Of a DNA stretch of 64,000 bases, positions 50,301 to 59,892 are shown one piece after another. The notes under the pieces are model-generated. The model was given only the letters and a program-made list of their open reading frames with translations. It did no database searches and was not told the origin of the DNA. This stretch comes from Mariprofundaceae bacterium (GTDB taxonomy: Bacteria > Pseudomonadota > Zetaproteobacteria > Mariprofundales > Mariprofundaceae): NCBI GenBank assembly GCA_021772895.1, contig JAJFLC010000015.1:186001-250000 (forward strand), read 5' to 3'. Each line of letters begins with the position of its first letter. Within the stretch, counting starts at the first letter, position 1. The translations under genes and the position numbers were made by a program.

Positions 50301-52083
50301 TTTTCCCCGTGTCACTGACACATCGCTCACCACCCTGTTCTGCCACTTCTTCCTGCATCACAGACTTATCTTTTCCTTCTGATGTTTCTTCTGACATTCC
50401 TTCGGATCCTGTTTCAATGTCTCTGTCACCCTCTGATCCCTCATCCGTTACAGATGTTTCAAGGGTCACGAGACACTGTGAAAAAGTGTAAAGACTGTTT
50501 TGTCCTTTCACACTGTAATTGACAATACGTTCAATTTTTTTCATCAACTCAACCAATGCAAGCATATGGCGTACAGCCAGTTTCCCGGATGTCCCAGCTC
50601 TTAGAAGTTTTGTTTTCACCTGTTCATAACTGCGTTCCAGATGATCAAGCGTCACGGCTTCCTGAATCAAGGTCTCTTTATCACTTGCCGATTCCTGAAC
50701 ACTCTCCAGAATTGAAATCGCAAGCCGCCTGTTCTCTAGCAGCATCTCATCAACACCTTTCGAAATAGAAGATACTTTTTTACTCTGCTGCTGATCAATA
50801 TCCTGAGCCAGTTCACCTACATCAGAAAAATACCGGGTTGCAGCCATCGAAAGCGGCAATGCTTCTGCCACCTCTTCCGGAAGATCTGAACGTCGTAGTT
50901 CGGAGGCAAAATTAGCCACTGCATCAATCAATTGATCCATAACAAAACGATCAATTTTCAATCTTGGGCTCAGGCTTGCCTCAGTATTGATGGCATCTTC
51001 CGCCATTCGAATTGAAATACTCTGAATACGCTCAAGCTCTTTAATCAGTGCTTCATGTGCCAATGAAGGTGTACCCATCAAGGTACGATCCAGATATTTA
51101 GGTCGTGCCTCATCTTCTTCTGCTGCTCTAAATTGGTTTTTCAGAAAGCTCACCAGCTTTTGGGTCAACGGCCATAGCAGTGCGACCCCAAGCAAGTTAA
51201 ACAGCGTATGAAAAAGTGCCAGAAAAGTCGCGGGTCCTCCCGCCATCGCCATGTTTTGATCGATCCATTCAATCGCAATCAGTATCAATGGCAAAATGAG
51301 CAAAGCAGCCACGCCAGTGACTACATTGAAGATCACATGCGCTGCCGCCACGCGCCGTGCATTCGGTGTTGCGCCGATAGCAGCCAGTGCCGCTGTTGAT
51401 GTGGTTCCAACATTGGCACCAATCACCATGCATGCAGCAGCAGGAAGCGCAATGACACCGCCAGCAGCCGCAGTTAATGTCATCGCAATCGCAGCACTGG
51501 AAGATTGCATAATCAGCGTCATCACAAAGCCTACACCCACAAACACCATCAGCCCCGTGATACCGCCTTCCTGAAGTGCATCCAATACAATCAGATTATC
51601 AAGCCCTGTAAAACCTGATTTCATCAAATCAATACCCAGAAAAAACAATCCAAACCCTGCAATAGCTTTGCCCATCGCCGGATAACGGCCATGTTTGGCA
51701 AACAACGTCATCAGCATACCGATGCCAATCGCAGGCAATGCAAATGTTTTGATATGAAACCCAAATCCGATAATGGCAACCAGCCAACCCGTCATCGTTG
51801 TTCCAAGGTTGCTGCCATAAGCCACTCGAATCGCCTGTTTCAAGTTGAGTAAACCCGCATTCACAAAACCAATCGTTGCTACGGTGACCGCACTGGAGGA
51901 CTGCACCATCGATGTGATCAAAGCACCCGAGAGAATACCGCGCAACGGCGTCCGGGTTGAACGCTTCAGGATTTTGCGCAAAGACTTACCCGCCGATAGT
52001 TTCAGTCCATCGGTCATCATTTGCATACCGAGCAGAAAAAGTCCGATGCCACCGGCAAGACCGGTAAGAACCTGCCAAGTCAA
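50293..52083 (-). CDS. Na/Pi cotransporter family protein with PhoU-like C-terminal region
   Basis: GLFLLGMQMMTDGLKLSAGKSLRKIL, QSSSAVTVATIGFVNAG, QSSSAAIAMTLTAA. Confidence 0.95.
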   Translation of the reverse strand: MTWQVLTGLAGGIGLFLLGMQMMTDGLKLSAGKSLRKILKRSTRTPLRGILSGALITSMVQSSSAVTVATIGFVNAGLLNLKQAIRVAYGSNLGTTMTGWLVAIIGFGFHIKTFALPAIGIGMLMTLFAKHGRYPAMGKAIAGFGLFFLGIDLMKSGFTGLDNLIVLDALQEGGITGLMVFVGVGFVMTLIMQSSSAAIAMTLTAAAGGVIALPAAACMVIGANVGTTSTAALAAIGATPNARRVAAAHVIFNVVTGVAALLILPLILIAIEWIDQNMAMAGGPATFLALFHTLFNLLGVALLWPLTQKLVSFLKNQFRAAEEDEARPKYLDRTLMGTPSLAHEALIKELERIQSISIRMAEDAINTEASLSPRLKIDRFVMDQLIDAVANFASELRRSDLPEEVAEALPLSMAATRYFSDVGELAQDIDQQQSKKVSSISKGVDEMLLENRRLAISILESVQESASDKETLIQEAVTLDHLERSYEQVKTKLLRAGTSGKLAVRHMLALVELMKKIERIVNYSVKGQNSLYTFSQCLVTLETSVTDEGSEGDRDIETGSEGMSEETSEGKDKSVMQEEVAEQGGERCVSDTGKTI

Positions 52084-52305
52084 TCAAGCCTCCTAAAAAG
52101 TAAGTTATAATCAGCCAAAGGACACACTTATAAGTGTAGATTCACTTGCAGCGACAATCAATCTCATTTCAAATCAACATCCTAATAAATGATATGTTTT
52201 TGATAAAATTTGCAGATTATTTTCCTTAGATAAAAACATCCGTGTTCAAAATTCATATCATGAAGCCGCACTTGCATCACCCTTCTTTCTGTCATAGAAG
52301 CCTGC

Positions 52306-52848
52306 ATGGCTATTAAATCAACCATTTTCAAAGCTGATATTCAGATCACTGATCTGGATCGGCATTATTATCAGGATCACGCCCTCACACTCGCCCGCCA
52401 TCCATCAGAGAATGATGAACGTATGATGTTGCGCCTGCTGACCTTTGCCCTGCATGCCAGTGATAGCATGCGCTTCACCAAAGGGCTGAGCAGTGAAGAT
52501 GAACCTGAATTGTGGCAAAAAAGCCTGAGTGATGAAATTGAAATCTGGATTGATCTTGGTCAACCCGATGAAAAACGTATTCGCAAAGCCTGCGGACGGG
52601 CAAAACAGGTTTTCATCTATACCTATCATTATCGCAGTGCCATTGTCTGGTGCCAACAGATTCAAAAAAAACTTGCTCGCTTTAATAATCTATCCATCAT
52701 TGTGATTCCTGATGAATCCATGCAACAGATGGGTGCGTTGTCTCAACGAACCATGCAATTACAATACACCATTCAGGATGCAGAAATCCTGTTAAGCGAC
52801 GGTGAGACTTCTGTCAGCATCGAACCTGAAAAACTGTTCTCCAGTTAA
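52306..52848 (+). CDS. yaeQ: YaeQ family protein
   Basis: TIFKADIQITDLDRHYYQDHALTLARHPSENDERMMLRLLTFAL. Confidence 0.95.
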   Translation: MAIKSTIFKADIQITDLDRHYYQDHALTLARHPSENDERMMLRLLTFALHASDSMRFTKGLSSEDEPELWQKSLSDEIEIWIDLGQPDEKRIRKACGRAKQVFIYTYHYRSAIVWCQQIQKKLARFNNLSIIVIPDESMQQMGALSQRTMQLQYTIQDAEILLSDGETSVSIEPEKLFSS

Positions 52849-52883
52849 ATAACACCTAAATACCTGCCTAAAACGTTTTGATC

Positions 52884-53828
52884 TTATTGCGCCACTTGCG
52901 TTTCAATGTCATCGCGATCAGTCGTATTCAATGCACCCAACACGGCAGGGATAAACCCGGCCAGTTCCGCAGACATCATTGAAAAATCAGCGTCAAACTG
53001 GGCCAGTTGATCACCACCGGCATCGGCTTGTTCCAACAATTCATCATCATAACGAATCCGGCGAATAGAGAGATCATCATGTAATACAAATGAAAGTTTC
53101 TCCTGCCAATTCATGGCCATGCGATGCACCCGCTTACCTGTCGAGAGATGGGCACGGATCTCACTGGATGCGACATCCACATGTTTGCAACGAATAACAC
53201 TGGTGGATTCACCCGCCGCCCGTAATTCACATTCATCTTCAATATCAAAACCTTCCGGAAGGTTCTCTTCGTTCAATAACCATTGAGTCATCGCCGATTC
53301 AGGTGAAATATTGGTCTGCGGTAGCACCACATTCAGTGTGCCAAGCGTTTTACGAAGCAACATGATCAGCTCTTCAGCTTTTTTTGCTGAAGCCGCATTC
53401 ACAATCAACCAGTCATTTTTTGCATCGGACTTGTTTACATCAATATAGGCATAGGTATGGCTCGCTTTGACCAGAGCACGCGGCAACAGCTCGTTCATCA
53501 GCTGATCCTTGATATCAGTACGCTCCTTGCGTCCAACAGGCCGTCCTGCTTCCTGCTCGATCTCAAATGCTTTCTCCTCCACCAACTCACGCACCAGTGA
53601 GGCAGGCAGCACCTTATCTTCACGTCGCAGGCAAATCATTAGCTTGCCATCCGTCTCATGCACAAGCATCTGCCCATCCAAACCCAAAGGTCTGGACCAG
53701 CCTTCACATGAAAGTTCCATCTGCCCACAGCTTCGGGCCTTGCGGCTCTCCAAGGCTTCGTGCAACTGCTGTCCCGTCATTTTGAATGACGCTTCAAAAC
53801 GATAAAAATGAATGTTTTTAAACCACAT
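52884..53828 (-). CDS. rdgC: Recombination-associated protein RdgC
   Basis: MWFKNIHFYRF start within ORF; LPRALVKASHTYAYID, WQEKLSFVLHDDLSIRRIRYDD. Confidence 0.94.
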   Translation of the reverse strand: MWFKNIHFYRFEASFKMTGQQLHEALESRKARSCGQMELSCEGWSRPLGLDGQMLVHETDGKLMICLRREDKVLPASLVRELVEEKAFEIEQEAGRPVGRKERTDIKDQLMNELLPRALVKASHTYAYIDVNKSDAKNDWLIVNAASAKKAEELIMLLRKTLGTLNVVLPQTNISPESAMTQWLLNEENLPEGFDIEDECELRAAGESTSVIRCKHVDVASSEIRAHLSTGKRVHRMAMNWQEKLSFVLHDDLSIRRIRYDDELLEQADAGGDQLAQFDADFSMMSAELAGFIPAVLGALNTTDRDDIETQVAQ

Positions 53829-53866
53829 GGAATGTATATCCTGTAAAAGAGATGAATAACAATAAA

Positions 53867-53888
53867 ACAGGCTCACCAATGAGCCTGT
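53867..53888 (-). promoter_or_regulatory. Perfect 9-bp stem-loop in the rdgC 5' leader
   Basis: ACAGGCTCA ccaa/ttgg TGAGCCTGT; 38 nt upstream of the rdgC ATG. Confidence 0.6.
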
Positions 53889-53978
53889 CCAACGCGGAAT
53901 GTAGCAAAGCATCCGCACAGCACAACTGCTCTTTGTTATTCATTTGAAAAACCACAATAAAAAGAAGCAAACAAAAAA

Positions 53979-54016
53979 TGAGGCCCCTGATAACAATTTC
54001 TTAATCAAGGGCCTCA
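53979..54016 (-). terminator. Terminator after norB
   Basis: TGAGGCCCcTGAT/ATCAaGGGCCTCA stem followed by TTTTTTG on the minus strand. Confidence 0.8.
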
Positions 54017-54040
54017 CTATTTATCGAAGCAAGTTACGAG

Positions 54041-55471
54041 CTAAGCAACAGCCTGAGTCTGCTCTCGCTCCTGTGCAACACGACCTTTACCAATCGTCAG
54101 TAGATCCCAGACAAGTAATACAATACCTACAGAGGTTATAAGTCCGAAAATCATTCGCCACTCCATACCCTGTATAAACCAGGGGTGAGTCTGTGCTGAA
54201 AAATAGCCATACCATGTGGAGCCACCGACTGCCCGTTCAATGAAAGACTGTTCATAACCGGATATCAGCAACGCAACCGTCATTCCGACCACACCCATAT
54301 TGAGTAAACCCAACGACCATTTCCATTTCCAACCGCCATCGGGGAGGTTAGATCCCAAGCCTTTTTGCCCACGCATATAAGGTACTGCGATATAGATCAT
54401 CGCAATAACGATCGTGGCATAAGCACCAAAGAAAGCCAGATGACCATGTGATGCCGACCACTGTGTACCATGCGTATAGAGATTGATCTGCGGCAGTGTG
54501 TGCATAAAACCCCAAACACCTGCGCCAAAGAAATTACCAAAAGCATGCGCAATCAACCATGCCAGTGCAGGATTGTTGTTACCTTTCATATGCCGTGCAC
54601 CCGCGTCATAAACTGCATGCACAACCATTGCCACCAGAGGAATCGGTTCGAGTGCCGAGAAGAAACCACCGATGGTTAACCAGTATTCAGGTGTACCAAT
54701 CCAGAAATAGTGGTGACCCAAGCCAAGAATACCGGAACCAAACATCAGCGCCACTTCAATATAGAGCCATGTCGTGACAATTTTACGATCGACTTTCAAC
54801 ACTTTCATCAGGCCCCAGGCCATCAGACAGCCAACCAAAACTTCCCACGTCGCTTCGACCCAAAGGTGAATGACCCACCACCACCAGTATTGATCCACTG
54901 AAATATTGGGCGTATAAAACATGCCAGCGAGATAAATACCTGCCAGTGCGACGAGATCAAGTGTCAGTACACCAGAAATCCCACTCCATTTTCCCTTCGA
55001 AAACGTTGCTGCCACATTGTAGAAAAATACCAGCATACAAATCACGATACCAATATCTGCCCAACGTGGTGCTTCGATATATTCACGACCTTCATTCACA
55101 AACCAACGTGTAAAGTCGTCTCCTGGACCAGACTGAACCAGTAGAAACACCAAAACCACGACAGCTACGGCAGAAGTTAATACCCAAAAAGCAAGCTGAC
55201 CAAGCTTCAGGCCAACAATCTCAGTTTCACTCTCTTCTTCCAACAGCCAATAGACCGATCCAATAAAACCATACAGCAACCACACCACCATGGCATTGAT
55301 ATGCACGGTGCGCGTCACATTAAAATCCAACATGCCAAACAGAAGTTCAGGGTAAAGGTATTGCATACCAGAGAGCAGCCCAAAAATAATTTGGGCCACA
55401 AACAATGAAATCGCTACGGTATAATATTTAACAGCCAGTTGCTGGCCACCATTCAGATGATCGAGTTTCAT
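54041..55471 (-). CDS. norB: Nitric oxide reductase large subunit (cNorB-type)
   Basis: WWWVIHLWVEATWEVLVG, GLGHHYFWIGTPEYWLTIGGFFSALEPIPL, HGTQWSASHGHLAFFG. Confidence 0.92.
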   Translation of the reverse strand: MKLDHLNGGQQLAVKYYTVAISLFVAQIIFGLLSGMQYLYPELLFGMLDFNVTRTVHINAMVVWLLYGFIGSVYWLLEEESETEIVGLKLGQLAFWVLTSAVAVVVLVFLLVQSGPGDDFTRWFVNEGREYIEAPRWADIGIVICMLVFFYNVAATFSKGKWSGISGVLTLDLVALAGIYLAGMFYTPNISVDQYWWWWVIHLWVEATWEVLVGCLMAWGLMKVLKVDRKIVTTWLYIEVALMFGSGILGLGHHYFWIGTPEYWLTIGGFFSALEPIPLVAMVVHAVYDAGARHMKGNNNPALAWLIAHAFGNFFGAGVWGFMHTLPQINLYTHGTQWSASHGHLAFFGAYATIVIAMIYIAVPYMRGQKGLGSNLPDGGWKWKWSLGLLNMGVVGMTVALLISGYEQSFIERAVGGSTWYGYFSAQTHPWFIQGMEWRMIFGLITSVGIVLLVWDLLTIGKGRVAQEREQTQAVA

Positions 55472-55474
55472 GGC

Positions 55475-56074
55475 TTAGCCCTCCTTATCTATGACTGTAA
55501 AGTTGTATGGAAATCCATTGGTATCGATAGACGACATCCATTTCAGGAATGCAACCACCGCCATCGCTTCCCCCCTGCTTAAGTGAAGGTTTGGCATCAT
55601 TCGGCCCGATCCGAAAGAACGAGCATTTTCTACAGGATCCATAAGAAATGCTATCATCATCTCTTCACGTTCTTCTTCTGAACTCCAGCCCGGATCCAAC
55701 CACGCTTTGGTCAAATCAGGCGCAAAATAAGAACCATTGCCAAGCAGTGTGTGACAACCCATGCAATTTCGTCCCTGAGTGATCTTCTTGCCATATGATA
55801 CCAGTGCTTCTGCTTCTTCTTCACTTAGCATCTTGCCAAACAAAGGATCCTCACCACCAATCAACGGCACCTGAATGTTTCGTTCATCATTAAATTTATA
55901 GTCTATGTGTTTGTTAATCACTGAATAGGCGGGAACACGTTCACTGCCCGCAGTAATTTTAGGGATTGAATCTAAAGTAAGGATAATCAGTACGACAAAC
56001 ATAGAACCTGTTACCCATATTGCTGTTTTTTTCCAGAATACTTCACTGGACCACCAGGGTGTTGCATTATTCAT
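55475..56074 (-). CDS. norC: Nitric oxide reductase cytochrome c subunit
   Basis: GRNCMGCHTLLGNGSYFAPDLTKAWLDPGW. Confidence 0.93.
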   Translation of the reverse strand: MNNATPWWSSEVFWKKTAIWVTGSMFVVLIILTLDSIPKITAGSERVPAYSVINKHIDYKFNDERNIQVPLIGGEDPLFGKMLSEEEAEALVSYGKKITQGRNCMGCHTLLGNGSYFAPDLTKAWLDPGWSSEEEREEMMIAFLMDPVENARSFGSGRMMPNLHLSRGEAMAVVAFLKWMSSIDTNGFPYNFTVIDKEG

Positions 56075-56451
56075 ACGCTCTCCTCCTTAATCGTTTTATT
56101 GATCGGTTGATTGGAACCAGGTTCGAGGTCTTTTTCATCTGCCTCAGGGGCCACGCTGCTTGCATGCGTAGCCACACAAAGATTCCAGATGCCATGAGGT
56201 GCTAACAGATAGCCCACAAGCATGGTGATAACCAGCCACCACCAAAAACCATGCAGATGGGCCGCTGAGCCAAGAACAAGGACTGAAATAAAAAGAATAC
56301 CGTAAGAGGCATAAGCTAAGACCATCATCCAGGGCTTGGATTGGAGACGAGACCAGGCAAAAAGAAGTGCATACAAAGCTCCGGCCATAATGACCATCGC
56401 TCCGGAGAAAAAAACGATGAAAAAATCTTTCAGTTCAACAGGTTCAAGCAC
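56071..56451 (-). CDS. Small membrane protein of the nor operon
   Basis: Overlaps norC by 4 nt; hydrophobic segments. Confidence 0.6.
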   Translation of the reverse strand: MLEPVELKDFFIVFFSGAMVIMAGALYALLFAWSRLQSKPWMMVLAYASYGILFISVLVLGSAAHLHGFWWWLVITMLVGYLLAPHGIWNLCVATHASSVAPEADEKDLEPGSNQPINKTIKEESV

Positions 56452-56545
56452 AGTCCCACCCTATGGAAATCTTGTATCCCTGTTATTCTAGACCATCTGG
56501 AATGAACCGCAACCTTCGATCATAACGCGACCTGCTTTGCATAAT

Positions 56546-57385
56546 TCAGACATGATTAAGACGAATGCCATTGTCCTCAAGTTTAATCAGCTTCTTTTTA
56601 TAGAGTGAACCGATCGCCTTTTTAAACTTAGCCTTACTCACACCAAAAAGTGCTTTGATCTCTTCCGGTGGGCTTTTATCTGTTACTGCAATGAAACCGT
56701 CTTTTTTTCGGAGCTGTTCCATGATCTGACCTCCAACATCAGCTGTCTTTTCAGATGGTAGTTGATGCAAACAGATATCAATTTTTCCATCATTACGGAT
56801 GTGTTTGATAAAACCTTTGAGTTTTTCACCGCGCTTCAAATCCCGCACCACCTCCTGATGATGCAAAAGCCCCCAGTGCGAATTGTTAACGATTAATTTA
56901 TAACCAAGCTCAGACTTGTTAGCGACAAATAAATCAACGGCTTCACCCACTTCAAAATCATCTTCGGATTCATCATAAAGCAGATCATTCAGCCGGGCTG
57001 AAGCGACAATACGGTCGCTGTCTTCATCAAGATAAATGCCCACCACATAGCGTTTATGCTCTTCCATTTTTGGTTTTTGTTCAGCAAAAGGTACGAGCAG
57101 ATCTTTTGGCAGCCCCCAATCAAGAAAAGCTCCATTGCTCGTCACCGAGACTACCTTCAAACAGGCGAATTCACCCAGCATGGCATAAGGTTTTTCGGTG
57201 GTCGCAATAACCCGGTCTTCTGAGTCACGATAAATGAACACCTCGATCTCATCACCTACAACACAATCTTTGGGCACATAACGGACAGGAAGAAGGATTT
57301 CACCCAAAGCACCACCATCAAGGTAAAGGCCAAAATCAACCGCTTTGACCACCTTCATTTTGTTCAATTTACCAATTTCAACCAT
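56546..57385 (-). CDS. S1-domain RNA-binding protein (CvfB-like)
   Basis: NKMKVVKAVDFGLYLDGGALGEILLPVRYVP...; C-term winged-helix KALFGVSKAKFKKAIGSLYKKKLI. Confidence 0.93.
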   Translation of the reverse strand: MVEIGKLNKMKVVKAVDFGLYLDGGALGEILLPVRYVPKDCVVGDEIEVFIYRDSEDRVIATTEKPYAMLGEFACLKVVSVTSNGAFLDWGLPKDLLVPFAEQKPKMEEHKRYVVGIYLDEDSDRIVASARLNDLLYDESEDDFEVGEAVDLFVANKSELGYKLIVNNSHWGLLHHQEVVRDLKRGEKLKGFIKHIRNDGKIDICLHQLPSEKTADVGGQIMEQLRKKDGFIAVTDKSPPEEIKALFGVSKAKFKKAIGSLYKKKLIKLEDNGIRLNHV

Positions 57386-57525
57386 GAAAAGACCTCATAA
57401 AGAAGCCGATACTGCATTCATCGCTTAGCGCTTTATATAATTAATTCAAATGTATTAGGAAAATGGTCAGGACAAGTTTCAAAACATAACTGTTTATTGC
57501 TGAATACCTGATACAACTCGAAAAA

Positions 57526-58296
57526 CTACATCAATACCTGTAAACTAAATTTAAACGGATTCGCCTGATCACCAAAACTCAGTGTGTGATTGCCCATGGT
57601 AAGTGGTACAACGGCATCGGTTTTTCCATGCCCCAAACGCTGCTCATCCAGCTCACAATAATCACCATATTGTGATACCCTCAACTGCAATTCGCCCGCT
57701 TCAGACATCTCAATGATGATGTGTTCCTCGCGCACAAGTTGACTGCACCCTGCCAGTTTCACATCAATATGTTTGGGTTCGCGAAACAGGTCTGTCACAC
57801 TCTGTGGGGGACGAAACGCACCAAAAACCCACGGTAAACGGCACACAATCCGTGGTTGATTACATAACGCCTGCTGAGCAGAATCATTTAACCCTTCAAG
57901 TTTTGCATAAGAAACAAATGTATCATCAAGCTCGTAAGGGTCTTCTTCTGTCAATGTACTTTTCAAACGCGAAAACAGAGCCGCCAACAGCGGTGTCAAA
58001 CGGCTTCCCGGCCCATTCACCAGACGAATCAAAGCACCCCGATCAATCACTTCGACTTCACCATCGGTTAAAGCAATCACCGTTGCAGTTCGCTGCTGGG
58101 ACAACCCTGCAAGGCCCAGTTCACCAACAATTTCACCCGCCTGAAGTGTCGAAACCTCAATTACACCATCACGATTTTTGCGGCGCACTTCAACCCAACC
58201 GGACTTGATCAAATACGCCACCGTATCTTCATCACCCTGCCCTATGAGCGCATCACCCTCTTTGAATGCCATCATGTTTGCCATATCGTCCCTCAC
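57526..58296 (-). CDS. Cyclic-nucleotide-binding-domain protein without obvious HTH
   Basis: FKEGDALIGQGDEDTVAYLIKSGWVEV...LQAGEIVGELGLAGLSQQRTATVIAL; uncharacterised C-term. Confidence 0.8.
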   Translation of the reverse strand: MRDDMANMMAFKEGDALIGQGDEDTVAYLIKSGWVEVRRKNRDGVIEVSTLQAGEIVGELGLAGLSQQRTATVIALTDGEVEVIDRGALIRLVNGPGSRLTPLLAALFSRLKSTLTEEDPYELDDTFVSYAKLEGLNDSAQQALCNQPRIVCRLPWVFGAFRPPQSVTDLFREPKHIDVKLAGCSQLVREEHIIIEMSEAGELQLRVSQYGDYCELDEQRLGHGKTDAVVPLTMGNHTLSFGDQANPFKFSLQVLM

Positions 58297-58509
58297 ACAT
58301 CCACCAGTATGTAAAAAAAATTACATGATTAACCAACAACGTTCTTTATTCTGTGTCAAATGTCACATTGCAATGAGAACCATTCACCTCTGTTCACCAG
58401 CAGACTAAACCCATAAATGGCCAAGTGTTGTATACATATAAAATATACTTAAACTCAACGTCTGATGCAAAGACGCGCCAAATCATACACATAAAAACTG
58501 GAGATCATC

Positions 58510-58827
58510 ATGTCATACCCTACCCCGATTGCCATGCGCAGCTCCCTTAAAGCTGCCCAACTGGAAATTGATTGGGATGATGATCATAAAAGTATTTATT
58601 CACATGAATATCTACGTGTTCACTGTCCATGTGCCGATTGTCGCGGTCATACCCCAGACCAGGCCAAAGTGATTACAGGCAAAGAAAATGTGCACGCTAC
58701 TCATATCGAATTGGCCGGGAATTATGCGATTCGCATCGAGTTTGATGATCAACATGGCACGGGCATCTATGCTTATTCTGAACTTCGAAACAATATGTGT
58801 CAGTGTCCTGAGTGCAAAACCGACTAA
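58510..58827 (+). CDS. DUF971 / gamma-butyrobetaine hydroxylase N-term-like protein
   Basis: LEIDWDDDHKSIYSHEYLRVHCPCADCRG, GNYAIRIEFDDQHGTGIYAYSELR. Confidence 0.93.
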   Translation: MSYPTPIAMRSSLKAAQLEIDWDDDHKSIYSHEYLRVHCPCADCRGHTPDQAKVITGKENVHATHIELAGNYAIRIEFDDQHGTGIYAYSELRNNMCQCPECKTD

Positions 58828-58836
58828 GAAAGTATA

Positions 58837-59184
58837 TTAGACTTTACGCTCGAAACAGTGAACCCAGACCTGTGCATCTTCGTTCCAATCCATGCCTTTA
58901 TGCATACGGAGAATCAACGATTTATACATCGCCAGTGATGGATAACCTTCAGCCCGAGCATCCACATCGCTCATCTCACCAAGACGTTGCCGCTTGAGTG
59001 CAGTCACCACAAAAGAAATTTCATCCAATTCAAACGTTTCGCCCGGATACGCATAAACACCATCACGGCGCTGTTGTGTTTTTTCACCTTTCAGCGCGGC
59101 CATAACCAATTTCGGATGGCGGACAAGTCGATCAATAGCGCAAGTTTTTTCAGGAAAGTCGTTCATATTACCGCCATATATCAA
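58837..59184 (-). CDS. ASCH-domain-like protein
   Basis: AALKGEKTQQRRDGVYAYPGETFELDEISFVVTALKRQRLGEMSDVDARAEGY. Confidence 0.8.
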   Translation of the reverse strand: MIYGGNMNDFPEKTCAIDRLVRHPKLVMAALKGEKTQQRRDGVYAYPGETFELDEISFVVTALKRQRLGEMSDVDARAEGYPSLAMYKSLILRMHKGMDWNEDAQVWVHCFERKV

Positions 59185-59286
59185 TGATTAGATTGCACCA
59201 CATTATCCACACTTCCATAAAGAGTAACAGGGAACTGCGATTTAAAACCTGCATTGCAGCCAATCAAAAGCAGACTGCAATCAACC

Positions 59287-59889
59287 TCATTCTTTTCGCT
59301 CTTCTTCTGAACAAGTCGGTTTAATATCATAGCCCAAGTAATAGTATTCATGCCATAGACGCTTCGAGCCTTGCCGTGCTAAAAAGTGAAGACCTTCAAG
59401 GCTTGCACAACGACTGAACTTGACAGAGTGATTATTAAGATGATTCGTAAGAATTACCTCCTTATCCTCAATTTTTAGCAATACCTCTGATGCGATGACA
59501 GCAACGCCTAATTCTCCTCTTACACTAGCTGCTTGCTCTAGCTGAATATCATAGGAAGTACCATCCAAAAATGCTTCTAACTTACATGGAGTTTCTCGTA
59601 AATTGACAACTTTACCGCGTGTCCACCTTTGAGGATCAAAAACAATGACATGAATGGTCTGGCCCGGTTTCAGCTCTTCACCTTGAAAAGTAACGCACGC
59701 CAAAGAAGGGGAAAACGTCGCAGCAATTCCAAACTGAAATGCTTGATCGTTAGCAAAAGCATTTGAAGTAAACATAATGCTCAATAATGCACATAAAAGA
59801 ATTAGTTTTTTCATGTGTATATTAAGACTGTTTATGATCTTCATAAGATTTCTCTTCCCCCAAGGCGTGGCTATATATAAAAGGTTCAT
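59287..59889 (-). CDS. Exported hypothetical protein
   Basis: Signal-like MKKLILLCALLSIMFTSNAFA at an internal Met; no family recognised. Confidence 0.55.
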   Translation of the reverse strand: MNLLYIATPWGKRNLMKIINSLNIHMKKLILLCALLSIMFTSNAFANDQAFQFGIAATFSPSLACVTFQGEELKPGQTIHVIVFDPQRWTRGKVVNLRETPCKLEAFLDGTSYDIQLEQAASVRGELGVAVIASEVLLKIEDKEVILTNHLNNHSVKFSRCASLEGLHFLARQGSKRLWHEYYYLGYDIKPTCSEEERKE

Positions 59890-59892
59890 GCC

